Source: Acinetobacter gyllenbergii CIP 110306 = MTCC 11365
GTDB lineage: Bacteria > Pseudomonadota > Gammaproteobacteria > Pseudomonadales > Moraxellaceae
Direction: 5' to 3'
NCBI RefSeq assembly: GCF_000413855.1
Contig: NZ_ATGG01000028.1
Span: 1 to 64,000, forward strand
DNA: 64,000 bases
Shown here piece by piece: positions 17,856-25,690 of the stretch; position 1 is the stretch's first letter, and the number at the start of each line of letters is the position of its first letter. The notes under the pieces were generated by a model. It was not told the origin of the DNA. It made no database searches and worked only from the letters and a program-made list of their open reading frames with translations. Both the position numbers and the translations under genes were made by a program.

Positions 17856-19007
17856 ATGAAAAAGGTTTTAAACGGCATACACTCATTTCATGCCTTGGGG
17901 TTAAAAAAACAACTGATTGCCGCTGCAATTTGTGCGGGATTGGGGATGGGCATGCACATGGCCCATGCAGCAAGCCCAAATGTGAGTCCACCTTCGGTTA
18001 AAGTCGGTGCGCCACATGTCTATGTGGTGAAAAAAGGCGATACGCTTTGGGACATCTCAGGGAAATTTTTAAGCAAGCCTTGGCGCTGGCCAGAAATTTG
18101 GGCAAGCAACAAACACGTCAAAAATCCACACTGGATTTACCCAGGCGATCGCTTATTGTTATGTAGCTTGAACGGTAAGCCCTTAATCGGTAAAGATGAG
18201 GGTGATGGTTGTGACGGGATTATTCGTCGCTACACAGGCAACACTTCAAATCTACGTCCACAAGTCCGTGTTGAGGCTTTGAATAATAGCGTTCCTGTGA
18301 TTCCTTTGGCACACATTCAGCAATGGTTAGAACGTACTTCAGTATTGCCAGCAGATGCAATTGCCAACACCCCTTATATTTTAGGTACAGCAGACAACCG
18401 TGTACTTGCGGGTAAAGGTCAGAGTGTTTATGTGCGTGGTCAAGGCCTTGAAAATGGTCAACGTTATGGCGTATTCCGTGAAGGTGAACCATACGTCATC
18501 TTAGATCAAAATGGTAAAAAACAAAGCCTTGGGGTTGAGCTGACTCAAATGGCTTCAGGTGTTGCCATTCGCAATGAAAACGACATCACCACGATAGAAT
18601 TAACCGAAAGCTACAATGGTGAAGTTCGTCGTGGTGATCGGGTGATGGCTGAACAGGATGCCATGCTACCGACCTTATTTTACCCAATTGATGCCAATCA
18701 GGTAAAAGACGGCGGCAAAATCATTCGTGTGATGGGTTCAATTGGTACCGCAGCCAAAAATGGCGTGGTGACTGTTGATCGTGGTACCACAGATGGTGTG
18801 GAAATTGGTCAGGTGTTCAGTGTCTATCAAGATGGTGAAGTGGTCAGAGATCCTAAAACCAAAGAGAAAGTGAAGTTACCTGGACAATATTTGGGCAGCG
18901 CTATGATCTTTAAGAGTTTTGATCGTATCAGCTATGCCTATATCCTTGAAAGCGAGTTACCGATCAAACTTGGCTCGGATATTAAGCCACCTCGTTTAGA
19001 TGATTAA
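17856..19007 (+). CDS. LysM peptidoglycan-binding protein
   Basis: Exported protein of 383 aa, with a signal peptide of about 32 residues ending in AHAAS. A LysM domain (about residues 48-98: YVVKKGDTLWDIS, PEIWASNKHVKNPHWIYPGD) binds cell-wall glycan. The remainder is a beta-rich region found in LysM proteins encoded next to def and dprA. The second ATG (17856) is chosen, as it is 9 bp from AGGA; the first ATG at 17850 is only 3 bp from it. The gene runs directly into dprA (4 bp apart), so they are probably co-transcribed. The exact role is unknown. Confidence 0.85.
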   Translation: MKKVLNGIHSFHALGLKKQLIAAAICAGLGMGMHMAHAASPNVSPPSVKVGAPHVYVVKKGDTLWDISGKFLSKPWRWPEIWASNKHVKNPHWIYPGDRLLLCSLNGKPLIGKDEGDGCDGIIRRYTGNTSNLRPQVRVEALNNSVPVIPLAHIQQWLERTSVLPADAIANTPYILGTADNRVLAGKGQSVYVRGQGLENGQRYGVFREGEPYVILDQNGKKQSLGVELTQMASGVAIRNENDITTIELTESYNGEVRRGDRVMAEQDAMLPTLFYPIDANQVKDGGKIIRVMGSIGTAAKNGVVTVDRGTTDGVEIGQVFSVYQDGEVVRDPKTKEKVKLPGQYLGSAMIFKSFDRISYAYILESELPIKLGSDIKPPRLDD

Positions 19008-19011
19008 GTAA

Positions 19012-20148
19012 ATGCCTATGTTGAATCAATTATCACCTCATCACTATCACACCGTGTTGGTGTGGTACTTGGTTCAGCATTCGCTGTCGAGTTTTAGCAA
19101 AATTCAGCAGCACTTTGGTGACTGTGAACAAGCAACACAACCGCATCGTTTCTCAGAATGGTCACAACTGGGCTTACACGCCAATCACTTAAAACGTTTA
19201 GCCGAATTTCAAAGCCCTCAGGGTCAACAACAATTCCAACAATTGCTTGATCTGGTTTGTAAATCTAGTGATTTTATTTTAACGCCTGAAGATCTAGGTT
19301 ATCCCACTCAGCTCTTGCCATATGCAGATCGTCCTCCTATTTTATTTGGACAAGGTCAGGCACAGGCCTTATTACAGCCACAGATTGCCATGGTCGGCAG
19401 CCGTAAACCAAGTCCACATGGGCGCCAAGTCGCTTATGATTTTGCCTATTATCTCAGTGAAAAAGGCTTTTATATCAGCAGTGGTTTGGCACTTGGGATT
19501 GACCAAGCTGCACATCAGGGTGGATTGGCACATCAACGTACCATTGCAGTGACAGGTACAGGTCTCGATAGCGTCTACCCTGCTCAGCACAAACAACTGG
19601 CACAACAAATTACCCAATCTGGAGCCATCGTGACTGAGTTTCTGCCGACCACGATGCCCTTACAACAACACTTCCCAAGACGTAATCGAATTGTCAGCGG
19701 CCTAAGTCTAGGAGTATTGGTGGTTGAGGCTGCACTGAAAAGTGGTTCTCTCATCACTGCCAATGAAGCAGCCAATCAAGGTAAAATGGTATTCGCGATT
19801 CCTGGGCATATTTACAGTGAACATCATCAAGGTTGTCATCAACTGATTCGAGAAGGCGCGATTCTGGTCGATCATCCCGAACAGGTCATCGAAGATTTAG
19901 CACTACCAACGCAATGGCAAACTCAACAACAAACAGCGGAACACACCACAACAGCGCCACCGAGCCTACCTACACATTTAATTGCGTTATATCAGAGTTT
20001 GGACTGGATTGGACAAGATTTAGATCAACTGGCTCAGCACCATCCAATCACGATTGCAGAGTTAACCGCTCAATTAATGGAATTGGAATTACTGGGCTTA
20101 TGCCTACAACAAGCAGGACGCTATTTACGTTGTCGCCCAATGCATTAA
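19012..20148 (+). CDS. dprA: DNA processing protein DprA
   Basis: Cytoplasmic protein of 378 aa that binds incoming single-stranded DNA during natural transformation and loads RecA. It has a central Rossmann-like fold with MVGSRKPSPHGRQ (about 126-138), SGLALGIDQAAHQGG (about 157-171), TGTGLDSVYP and RRNRIVSGLS. A C-terminal winged-helix-like region follows at about 310-375. It lies 4 bp after the LysM gene and 36 bp before tsaC. Presence of dprA fits a transformable Acinetobacter. The start could be the ATG at 19018. Confidence 0.93.
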   Translation: MPMLNQLSPHHYHTVLVWYLVQHSLSSFSKIQQHFGDCEQATQPHRFSEWSQLGLHANHLKRLAEFQSPQGQQQFQQLLDLVCKSSDFILTPEDLGYPTQLLPYADRPPILFGQGQAQALLQPQIAMVGSRKPSPHGRQVAYDFAYYLSEKGFYISSGLALGIDQAAHQGGLAHQRTIAVTGTGLDSVYPAQHKQLAQQITQSGAIVTEFLPTTMPLQQHFPRRNRIVSGLSLGVLVVEAALKSGSLITANEAANQGKMVFAIPGHIYSEHHQGCHQLIREGAILVDHPEQVIEDLALPTQWQTQQQTAEHTTTAPPSLPTHLIALYQSLDWIGQDLDQLAQHHPITIAELTAQLMELELLGLCLQQAGRYLRCRPMH

Positions 20149-20184
20149 ACTAGTCCTACTCTCCCTTTTCTTTTTACACACGCC

Positions 20185-20754
20185 ATGATCACATCTTCTA
20201 TTTCCGAAGCAGCACACTTTCTAAAACAAGGGCAGATTCTGGCTTACCCAACTGAAGCGGTTTGGGGTTTAGGTTGTGATCCCTTCAATGAGCAAGCCTT
20301 TCAGCAGATTCTGGAACTGAAACATCGGCCTATTGAAAAAGGTGTGATCTTATTGGCTGGCCACTTACAGCAAGTGGAACATTTATTGCAGGACTTAGAC
20401 ACAACAATCCGTCAGCAAGTGATTGCGACGTGGTCGAATCGCCTTGAGACAGAACGTGCCACAACCTGGCTACTTCCTGCTGATCAAAGTATTCCAACAT
20501 GGATCAAAGGCCAACATCCTTTGGTCGCGGTTCGAGTAACAACACATCCATTGTGCATGGCGCTATGTCAGCAATTTGGCGGCTTTATTGTCTCTACCAG
20601 TGCCAACCCTGCAGGTCTTGCACCCGCGCAACGCTTGGAAGATGCTCAGGCTTATTTTGGTAATAACTTAAATTACCTACAAGGTGATTTAGGGCTAAGT
20701 CGAGAACCAAGTCGCATTTTGAATGCACTGACAGGTGAAGTTGTTCGCGCCTAA
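20185..20754 (+). CDS. tsaC: Threonylcarbamoyl-AMP synthase (TsaC/YrdC)
   Basis: Makes threonylcarbamoyl-AMP from threonine, bicarbonate and ATP, the first step of t6A37 modification of ANN-decoding tRNAs. At 189 aa it is the short YrdC-only form. Visible features are AYPTEAVWGLGCDP (about 20-33), the ELKHRPIEKGVIL loop with conserved Lys and Arg (about 48-60) and the STSANPAG segment (about 137-144). It is the last gene of the LysM-dprA-tsaC run and ends before a good terminator. Confidence 0.92.
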   Translation: MITSSISEAAHFLKQGQILAYPTEAVWGLGCDPFNEQAFQQILELKHRPIEKGVILLAGHLQQVEHLLQDLDTTIRQQVIATWSNRLETERATTWLLPADQSIPTWIKGQHPLVAVRVTTHPLCMALCQQFGGFIVSTSANPAGLAPAQRLEDAQAYFGNNLNYLQGDLGLSREPSRILNALTGEVVRA

Positions 20755-20779
20755 TTAGGTGAATAGCGGACAAAAAAAA

Positions 20780-20805
20780 GCTCAGTTATATAGGGATAAC
20801 TGAGC
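20780..20805 (+). terminator. Terminator after tsaC
   Basis: GCTCAGTTAT pairs exactly with ATAACTGAGC across 6 nt, 25 bp after the tsaC stop. The right flank is A-rich (ATAAAAAGG), so the U tract is poor on the plus strand, and the eight A residues on the left make it strong for leftward transcripts. Confidence 0.65.
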
Positions 20806-21100
20806 ATAAAAAGGATGTGTATAATCACATCCAGAGGGTTCGCAAATTTGATAAGCAACTTATTCATTCTCAAATGAATCATCTTGCTGTGTTGGTTATT
20901 ATGGGGGAATCGTCTCATTTATACAAATATATTATTTATCTAACAAAAAGTGTGAAAAGCGTACCAATTTTGTCAGTTCTGCATTTTCAATAAAATTATA
21001 TTTATATTTTTATTCAGCTTTTTTTTGATCATAAATTTAATAAATCTTAAAAATATATTTGCAAATCATATAGAAAGCACAGTCATTAAAAAAATAATTT
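20806..21100. other. AT-rich intergenic region with small hairpins, no gene seen
   Basis: Between tsaC and the EamA gene there is no supported coding frame. A second perfect hairpin, GGATGTG-TATAAT-CACATCC (20813-20832), follows the tsaC terminator directly, and a small TCATT/AATGA stem lies near 20863-20878. The rest, to 21100, is very A/T-rich. A small RNA cannot be excluded but no promoter could be assigned. Confidence 0.4.
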
Positions 21101-21133
21101 GGTGCGTTTGTTGTTATTTTGAGCAAACGCACC
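21101..21133 (-). terminator. Terminator of the EamA transporter gene
   Basis: GGTGCGTTTG and CAAACGCACC pair exactly over a 13-nt loop. On the minus strand the stem is followed by AAATTATTTTTTT. It lies 15 bp past the stop codon. Confidence 0.85.
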
Positions 21134-21147
21134 GCTTTATTTCACAT

Positions 21148-22068
21148 TTATGCTGCAGGTTCTGCCAATTGTGCAGGTGCTTTCACTGTTTTCTTCTGTG
21201 CCATAACGATACCGATCAGAATCATCACGCCACCGATGGTGTGGTAAATCGTCCAATGTTCCGACAACCATAGGCTTGCAATAATTGCGGTAAATACAGG
21301 CATTAAATTCATAAAAATACTGGTCCGGTTTGGGCCAATCGCCTGTACCGCCACCATCCATAATAAGGGTGCAATCAGCGATGGGAACATCCCTGCATAG
21401 AAAACACTGGCTGCATTTTCAGCATTGATACTATCTAGGCCTAACCAAAGTAAAAATGGCAGGTGATACAACAAAGCAAACGCAATTTGTACGTAGAGAC
21501 TGGTCAGCAATGGCAATTGTAGCTGCCACTTTTTCAGAAAGACGCCATAAAAGGCATAGAACCCGACAGCGAGTACCATCACCGCATCGCCCCAGTGTCC
21601 ACCTTGTGCAAATAGACTCGAAAGATGACCTTGGCTCATGACATAGATCAAGCCAGCAAAGGACAATACGCTACCAAAAATCGCAAAACGATTCGGTGCA
21701 TCTTTTAAAATGAAATAAGAGATAAAAATGGTAAAGATCGGGACAAAAGCATTCACAATACCCATATTGGTTGCCGTGGTATAGTGCGCCGCGGTATAAG
21801 AAAGACCTTGATATAACACCATGCCAAAGGCACTCAACACCGCTAATTTAGGAAGGTATGGCACAATTAAACTGCGCTGTTTCCATACTTTCGGTAACAT
21901 AAACGGCGTTAAAATCACAAAGGCGACCAACCAGCGGTAAAAACTGATACTGACGGGTGAAATATAGTCCGCCACATAGCGGGTCACGGCAATATTCAGC
22001 GACCAAATCAAAACGGCAATCAAGGGCAAGACAAAAGCCCATTTCTGGTATTTACTCAACTGACCCAT
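21148..22068 (-). CDS. EamA/DMT family transporter
   Basis: Inner-membrane permease of about 306 aa with ten hydrophobic helices in two EamA halves (about residues 7-140 and 155-285), the drug/metabolite transporter fold. The first half contains NIAVTRYVADYISPVSISFYR-type residues and the second AQGGHWGDAVMVLAVGFYAFYG. Such proteins usually export small metabolites or amino acids; the substrate is not predictable. The start is taken at 22068 (MGQLSKYQ), 5 bp from GAGG; 22071 is the alternative. A 17-bp palindrome lies about 56 bp upstream. Confidence 0.85.
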   Translation of the reverse strand: MGQLSKYQKWAFVLPLIAVLIWSLNIAVTRYVADYISPVSISFYRWLVAFVILTPFMLPKVWKQRSLIVPYLPKLAVLSAFGMVLYQGLSYTAAHYTTATNMGIVNAFVPIFTIFISYFILKDAPNRFAIFGSVLSFAGLIYVMSQGHLSSLFAQGGHWGDAVMVLAVGFYAFYGVFLKKWQLQLPLLTSLYVQIAFALLYHLPFLLWLGLDSINAENAASVFYAGMFPSLIAPLLWMVAVQAIGPNRTSIFMNLMPVFTAIIASLWLSEHWTIYHTIGGVMILIGIVMAQKKTVKAPAQLAEPAA

Positions 22069-22123
22069 CATTTCCTCACCATATCTCAGCAATGGGAGTA
22101 TTGTGGAAGATGTCTAAAATAAT

Positions 22124-22140
22124 TGAAATATCGTATTTCA
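22124..22140. promoter_or_regulatory. 17-bp palindrome upstream of the EamA gene
   Basis: TGAAATA and TATTTCA are exact arms around TCG. An outer pair ATGTCT (22110-22115) / AGACAT (22140-22145) surrounds it. It lies in the 103-bp gap between the EamA start and the end of the TetR gene, the right place for an operator. The regulator is unknown. Confidence 0.45.
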
Positions 22141-22171
22141 GACATTTATATCGCAGTCACGACATCACTGC

Positions 22172-22816
22172 TTAGAATAGCTCCCAAGCACGCATCGCAT
22201 GTTCAACCACTTTATGCAATTGTTCAACCGTTGCCCCATCTCGTGCCTGAATAGTCAAACCTTGCACAACCGTTGCATAGAAGTCTGTCATTTCCTGTAA
22301 AGGTGCTGTTGCTGGCAAATCCCCGTTGGCAACGCCCTGCTCTAAACACTCAAACAGTTTTTGCTTGGTCTGCAAACGCTTTTCCAGAATGTTGTGTTGC
22401 ACCGCCTGTGCATTGTCCGAGCAGTTCATGGTGGCAACCACCAACATACACCCTGCTGGTTTATTGGGTTGTGCTAAACGTTTGACGTTGTCATATAAAT
22501 AAAGCTCAAATGCAACTTTGGCGGTTTTGGCTTCTAAAAAAATAGGCACAATCGGACAAGCTTCATGCGCCAAATAATAATCGATGCATTTATAAAACAG
22601 CCCAGCTTTATCACCAAAGCTACTATATAAGCTTGGCGCGGTCAGCTCTAACGCTTGTGTTAAATCACTGATCGACGTAGCTTCATAACCATGCTCCCAA
22701 AATAACAACATGGCTTTTTCCAAAGCCTGCTGCTCGTCAAAACACTTCGGACGACCACGCTTCTTTTTCAAGCTGTCATCACACGGTATTGGCAGAGGAT
22801 CAGGTGCATTTGTCAT
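22172..22816 (-). CDS. TetR family regulator of the MFS exporter pair
   Basis: Regulator of about 214 aa with a TetR helix-turn-helix near residues 20-65 (GRPKCFDEQQALEKAMLLF, then TSISDLTQALELTAPSLYSSF) and a C-terminal domain with a TetR_C-type pattern. The ATG at 22816 is preferred, because the frame extended to 22837 opens inside an operator-like palindrome and has no ribosome site; neither start has a strong one. It is divergent from the first MFS gene and very likely represses it and itself through the sites at 22836-22849 and 22891-22906. Confidence 0.83.
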   Translation of the reverse strand: MTNAPDPLPIPCDDSLKKKRGRPKCFDEQQALEKAMLLFWEHGYEATSISDLTQALELTAPSLYSSFGDKAGLFYKCIDYYLAHEACPIVPIFLEAKTAKVAFELYLYDNVKRLAQPNKPAGCMLVVATMNCSDNAQAVQHNILEKRLQTKQKLFECLEQGVANGDLPATAPLQEMTDFYATVVQGLTIQARDGATVEQLHKVVEHAMRAWELF

Positions 22817-22835
22817 AACAGTCACAGATATTTTC

Positions 22836-22849
22836 ATAACGATCACTAT
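22836..22849. promoter_or_regulatory. TetR operator candidate O1
   Basis: ATAACGATCACTAT is a near-palindrome centred on GATC. Its reverse complement, ATAGTGATCGTTAT, recurs exactly at 24391-24404 in front of the second MFS gene. It covers the expected start point of the leftward tetR promoter (TTGATT 22874-22879, 17 bp, TAATTT 22851-22856). Confidence 0.65.
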
Positions 22850-22857
22850 CAAATTAA

Positions 22858-22886
22858 TTGACGCAGCAACATTAATCAACTATTTT
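22858..22886 (+). promoter_or_regulatory. Promoter of the first MFS exporter gene
   Basis: TTGACG (22858-22863) and TATTTT (22881-22886) are 17 bp apart. The same boxes with the same spacing occur before the second MFS gene. One operator candidate lies upstream of the -35 and another just past the -10, as expected for repression. Confidence 0.7.
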
Positions 22887-22890
22887 ATTT

Positions 22891-22906
22891 TATATCGATC
22901 GTTATA
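22891..22906. promoter_or_regulatory. TetR operator candidate O2
   Basis: TATATCGATCGTTATA, centred on GATC, has its centre exactly 56 bp from that of O1. It lies over the predicted transcription start of the first MFS gene. Confidence 0.65.
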
Positions 22907-22962
22907 AAAAATTAATATTTTTCAATTTTATTGTTATCTCACTAACAATAAAGGGAATTTTT

Positions 22963-24186
22963 ATGGAAAACCCATCAGCAACAGACATCAGCTCACTGGC
23001 GTCAAACCCTTCCCAAGGGAACTGGCTGGCATTGCTCTCTGTTACCTTCAGCGCTTTTGCCTTGGTCACAGGTGAGTTTCTTGCGATTGGAGTACTCAAT
23101 GACATCGCACGGGATTTTCAAGTTTCTGTGGGAACAGCAGGTCTAACCGTTTCATTGACCGCAATCGTCGGCATGTTTGCGGCAGTGCTGATTCCTATTT
23201 CGGCGAAGACACTGGATCGGCGTACTTTATTACTGATGCTTACCCTGCTGATGATTGTCGCCAATCTGCTTACAGCCTTTGCGCCTAACTTTATCCTGCT
23301 CTTAGTCGGACGTATCATTTTAGGCGTTGCGGTTGGTGGATTCTGGGCCACTGCGGTTGCTTTAAGCGGTCGTCTTGCCCCACCTCATTTACCCATTGCC
23401 AAGGCCACTGCTTGGGTCGCGTTCGGAGTGACCTTGGCCAGTGTATTGGGTGTGCCGATGGGTACATGGTTGGCTCAGTATAATGGCTGGCAAACTTCTT
23501 TCACGGCGATTTCATTGATGGGGGTACTCCTGTTTATCTTCCAGTATCTCTATCTGCCTCAATTGAAACCTGCTTCTTCTCTACGTTGGAAAGAGCTACC
23601 AATCTTGTTGCAACATTCTGCTGCACGTAAAGGACTGATCATCTTTATTTTTATGGGTTTTGCACACTTTGCGGCCTACAGTTATTTTTCTGCCTTTTTT
23701 AAGCATCAATTGGACTTCTCTGATGGTCTGATTAGCCGTTTACTGCTGATCTATGGGATTGCTGGGATTTTTGGCAATATTTTTGCAGGCTATCTGGGTC
23801 AGAAGAATATCCGTTATACCTTTGCAGTCAGTGCTATCACCTTCTTCTTTGCCTTTCTCTGCTTACCACTATCTGGAGCACATATTGGTTCTGCCATCAT
23901 CTTGACAGCTTTATGGGGCTTCGCTTATGGCATTATCCCAACCGCAGTCAATATCTGGATGTTCACCCATGCCCCTGAAGCTGTTGAAAAAGGCATGCCA
24001 ATGGTGACATTAACCTTCTTAATCCTGATTGCGTTGGGCAGTATGTTTGGCGGTATTATCGTGGATTATTTTAATGGTACGGTCTTATTTTTCGCCATGC
24101 TGCCGTTAGTGCTCTGTTCTTTGGTATTGATCTTTACACTGGCACGCGGTCTCAACAATCCTAAAATCCATTATCAAAAACAATGA
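22963..24186 (+). CDS. MFS exporter, NepI/DHA12-like (copy 1)
   Basis: A 407-aa major facilitator with 12 helices. The pattern GEFLAIGVLNDIARDFQVSVGT at the first helix-loop, LDRRTLLLM in loop 2-3, and GGFWATAVALSGRLAPPHLPIAKA resemble the sugar/nucleoside efflux group that includes NepI. AAGGGAA stands 7 bp before the ATG. It is followed by a paralogue on the same strand, after a non-coding gap that repeats the upstream promoter/operator module. Export of a small metabolite or drug is inferred; substrate unknown. Confidence 0.85.
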   Translation: MENPSATDISSLASNPSQGNWLALLSVTFSAFALVTGEFLAIGVLNDIARDFQVSVGTAGLTVSLTAIVGMFAAVLIPISAKTLDRRTLLLMLTLLMIVANLLTAFAPNFILLLVGRIILGVAVGGFWATAVALSGRLAPPHLPIAKATAWVAFGVTLASVLGVPMGTWLAQYNGWQTSFTAISLMGVLLFIFQYLYLPQLKPASSLRWKELPILLQHSAARKGLIIFIFMGFAHFAAYSYFSAFFKHQLDFSDGLISRLLLIYGIAGIFGNIFAGYLGQKNIRYTFAVSAITFFFAFLCLPLSGAHIGSAIILTALWGFAYGIIPTAVNIWMFTHAPEAVEKGMPMVTLTFLILIALGSMFGGIIVDYFNGTVLFFAMLPLVLCSLVLIFTLARGLNNPKIHYQKQ

Positions 24187-24220
24187 TACAAGCCGAGAAG
24201 AAACTCGTCTTTGAGCAATA

Positions 24221-24268
24221 ATCAATGGTCGCCGCTCTACAACGATCAGTTAAGGCGACCGCATTGAT
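24221..24268. repeat. Imperfect inverted repeat after MFS copy 1
   Basis: ATCAATGGTCGCC (24221-24233) and GGCGACCGCATTGAT (24254-24268) pair with a two-base bulge over a 20-nt loop. No T tract follows. It may act as a weak terminator that separates the first MFS gene from the duplicated promoter module. Confidence 0.5.
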
Positions 24269-24326
24269 AATGTCCCGTTCCAGTATCAATTGTCCCAGCT
24301 ATGCAAATTTCTCATAAGCCTTACAG

Positions 24327-24356
24327 ATATTTTTATAATGATCATTATAAAAATAT
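24327..24356. promoter_or_regulatory. Perfect 30-bp palindrome, operator O3
   Basis: All 15 base pairs on each side of the central GATC axis match; the inner 16 bp read TATAATGATCATTATA (24334-24349). It corresponds in position to O1 of the first module and is the most symmetrical member of the four-site family. Confidence 0.7.
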
Positions 24357-24385
24357 TTGACGACACGCTGTTTATCCATTATTTT
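24357..24385 (+). promoter_or_regulatory. Promoter of the second MFS exporter gene
   Basis: TTGACG (24357-24362) and TATTTT (24380-24385) are 17 bp apart, identical to the first module. It starts immediately after the 30-bp palindrome. Confidence 0.7.
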
Positions 24386-24389
24386 ATTT

Positions 24390-24405
24390 TATAGTGATCG
24401 TTATA
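24390..24405. promoter_or_regulatory. TetR operator candidate O4
   Basis: TATAGTGATCGTTATA has its centre 56 bp from that of O3, the same distance as between O1 and O2. Its inner 14 bp equal the reverse complement of O1. It overlaps the predicted start of the second MFS transcript. Confidence 0.65.
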
Positions 24406-24461
24406 AAAACCAACTTATTCTCCACCCTTTTGTCATCCAACTGACAAATAAGGAAATTCTC

Positions 24462-25676
24462 ATGGAACAATCCACCTCTTCAGACGCACGACCCACTGAA
24501 ACCACACAAGGAAGCTGGTATGCAATTTTAGCTGTCGCTGTTGCTGCCTTTGCACTGGTCACCAGCGAATTCTTACCTGTGGGTGTTCTCAATAGTGTCG
24601 CAACCGACTTAAACATTTCAGTGGGTACAGCAGGATTAATCATTACCTTACCTGGGGTGATGGCTGCGATTGCTGCACCCTTACTGCCGATTTCCGTGAA
24701 ACAACTGGATCGTCGCTATGTGTTGATTCTATTAACCGCGATTATGGTGATTGCCAACACCATTACGGCCTTTGCAGATAGCTTTAATGTATTGCTGCTC
24801 AGCCGTTTGGTCCTTGGTATTTCAATTGGTGGCTTCTGGGCCACTGCCATCGCGCTCAGTGGCAAACTTGCACCCCCACATTTGCCGATTGCGAAAGCAA
24901 CTGCCATTGTGATGGCTGGGGTAACCTTTGCTACCGTTTTAGGTGTCCCAATCGGGACTTGGCTTAGTGAATTCTATGGCTGGCGTAGTGCCTTTGGGAT
25001 TACCGCAGCAATCGGCTTGGTGGTGTTAGTGCTACAGCTGATTTTCCTACCAGCACTCAAACCTGAGTCAGCCATTCATTTACGTGACCTACCCGCCTTA
25101 CTCCGTACCCCCAAAGCACGCAGTGGGATGCTGATTGTTCTGCTCATCGGTCTTGCACACTTCTGTGCCTATAGTTATTTGGCACCGTTCTTTAAGAATA
25201 TTGCCGGCTTTGATGGTACTACGATCAGTTCATTATTATTGCTCTACGGTATTGCAGGTATTTTTGGTAATGCATTTGCAGGCTATAGCGGCAATTTAAA
25301 TGTACGCTATACCCTCGCCTTTGTTGGGGTCTGCTTTACGATCGTATTCTTCGGCTTTCCAATTTTCGCGACTCACCAATTTGGGGCAATTGTATTGACT
25401 GCTTTATGGGGCTTCGCTTTTGGTGCCTTCCCGACTTCTGCCAATATTTGGATGTTTGTGCATGCACCTCACGCAGTTGAAAAAGGCATGCCGCTGTTTG
25501 TGGGTATGTTCCAAGTCATGATTGCCACAGGTTCGCTACTGGGCGGTTATGTGGTTGATCATTTCAATGAAAATATCTTAATTTATGGTGTAATCAGTTT
25601 TGTTGCCTTAGCATTGATTAGTATCTTTACTTTGGCCAAAGGCTTGAATAACCCGAAAGTAACTTTCGAGAATTAA
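24462..25676 (+). CDS. MFS exporter, NepI/DHA12-like (copy 2)
   Basis: A 404-aa, 12-helix major facilitator, clearly paralogous to the gene before it: both share the EFL..GVLN, LDRR, GGFWATA.ALSG.LAPPHLPIAKA and NIWMF.HAP.AVEKGMP segments. The start at 24462 has AAGGAA 8 bp upstream; the frame extension to 24357 would run through the promoter and O4 and is rejected. The AraC gene begins 14 bp after its stop and is probably co-transcribed. Tandem duplication of gene plus control region is the simplest origin. Substrate unknown. Confidence 0.86.
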   Translation: MEQSTSSDARPTETTQGSWYAILAVAVAAFALVTSEFLPVGVLNSVATDLNISVGTAGLIITLPGVMAAIAAPLLPISVKQLDRRYVLILLTAIMVIANTITAFADSFNVLLLSRLVLGISIGGFWATAIALSGKLAPPHLPIAKATAIVMAGVTFATVLGVPIGTWLSEFYGWRSAFGITAAIGLVVLVLQLIFLPALKPESAIHLRDLPALLRTPKARSGMLIVLLIGLAHFCAYSYLAPFFKNIAGFDGTTISSLLLLYGIAGIFGNAFAGYSGNLNVRYTLAFVGVCFTIVFFGFPIFATHQFGAIVLTALWGFAFGAFPTSANIWMFVHAPHAVEKGMPLFVGMFQVMIATGSLLGGYVVDHFNENILIYGVISFVALALISIFTLAKGLNNPKVTFEN

Positions 25677-25690
25677 CATGAGATCCTCAA

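Noticed and set aside
24357..24461. Extended N-terminus of the second MFS protein.
   Set aside because: It would translate the promoter and operator module, the first copy has no such extension, and a good AAGGAA ribosome site precedes 24462.
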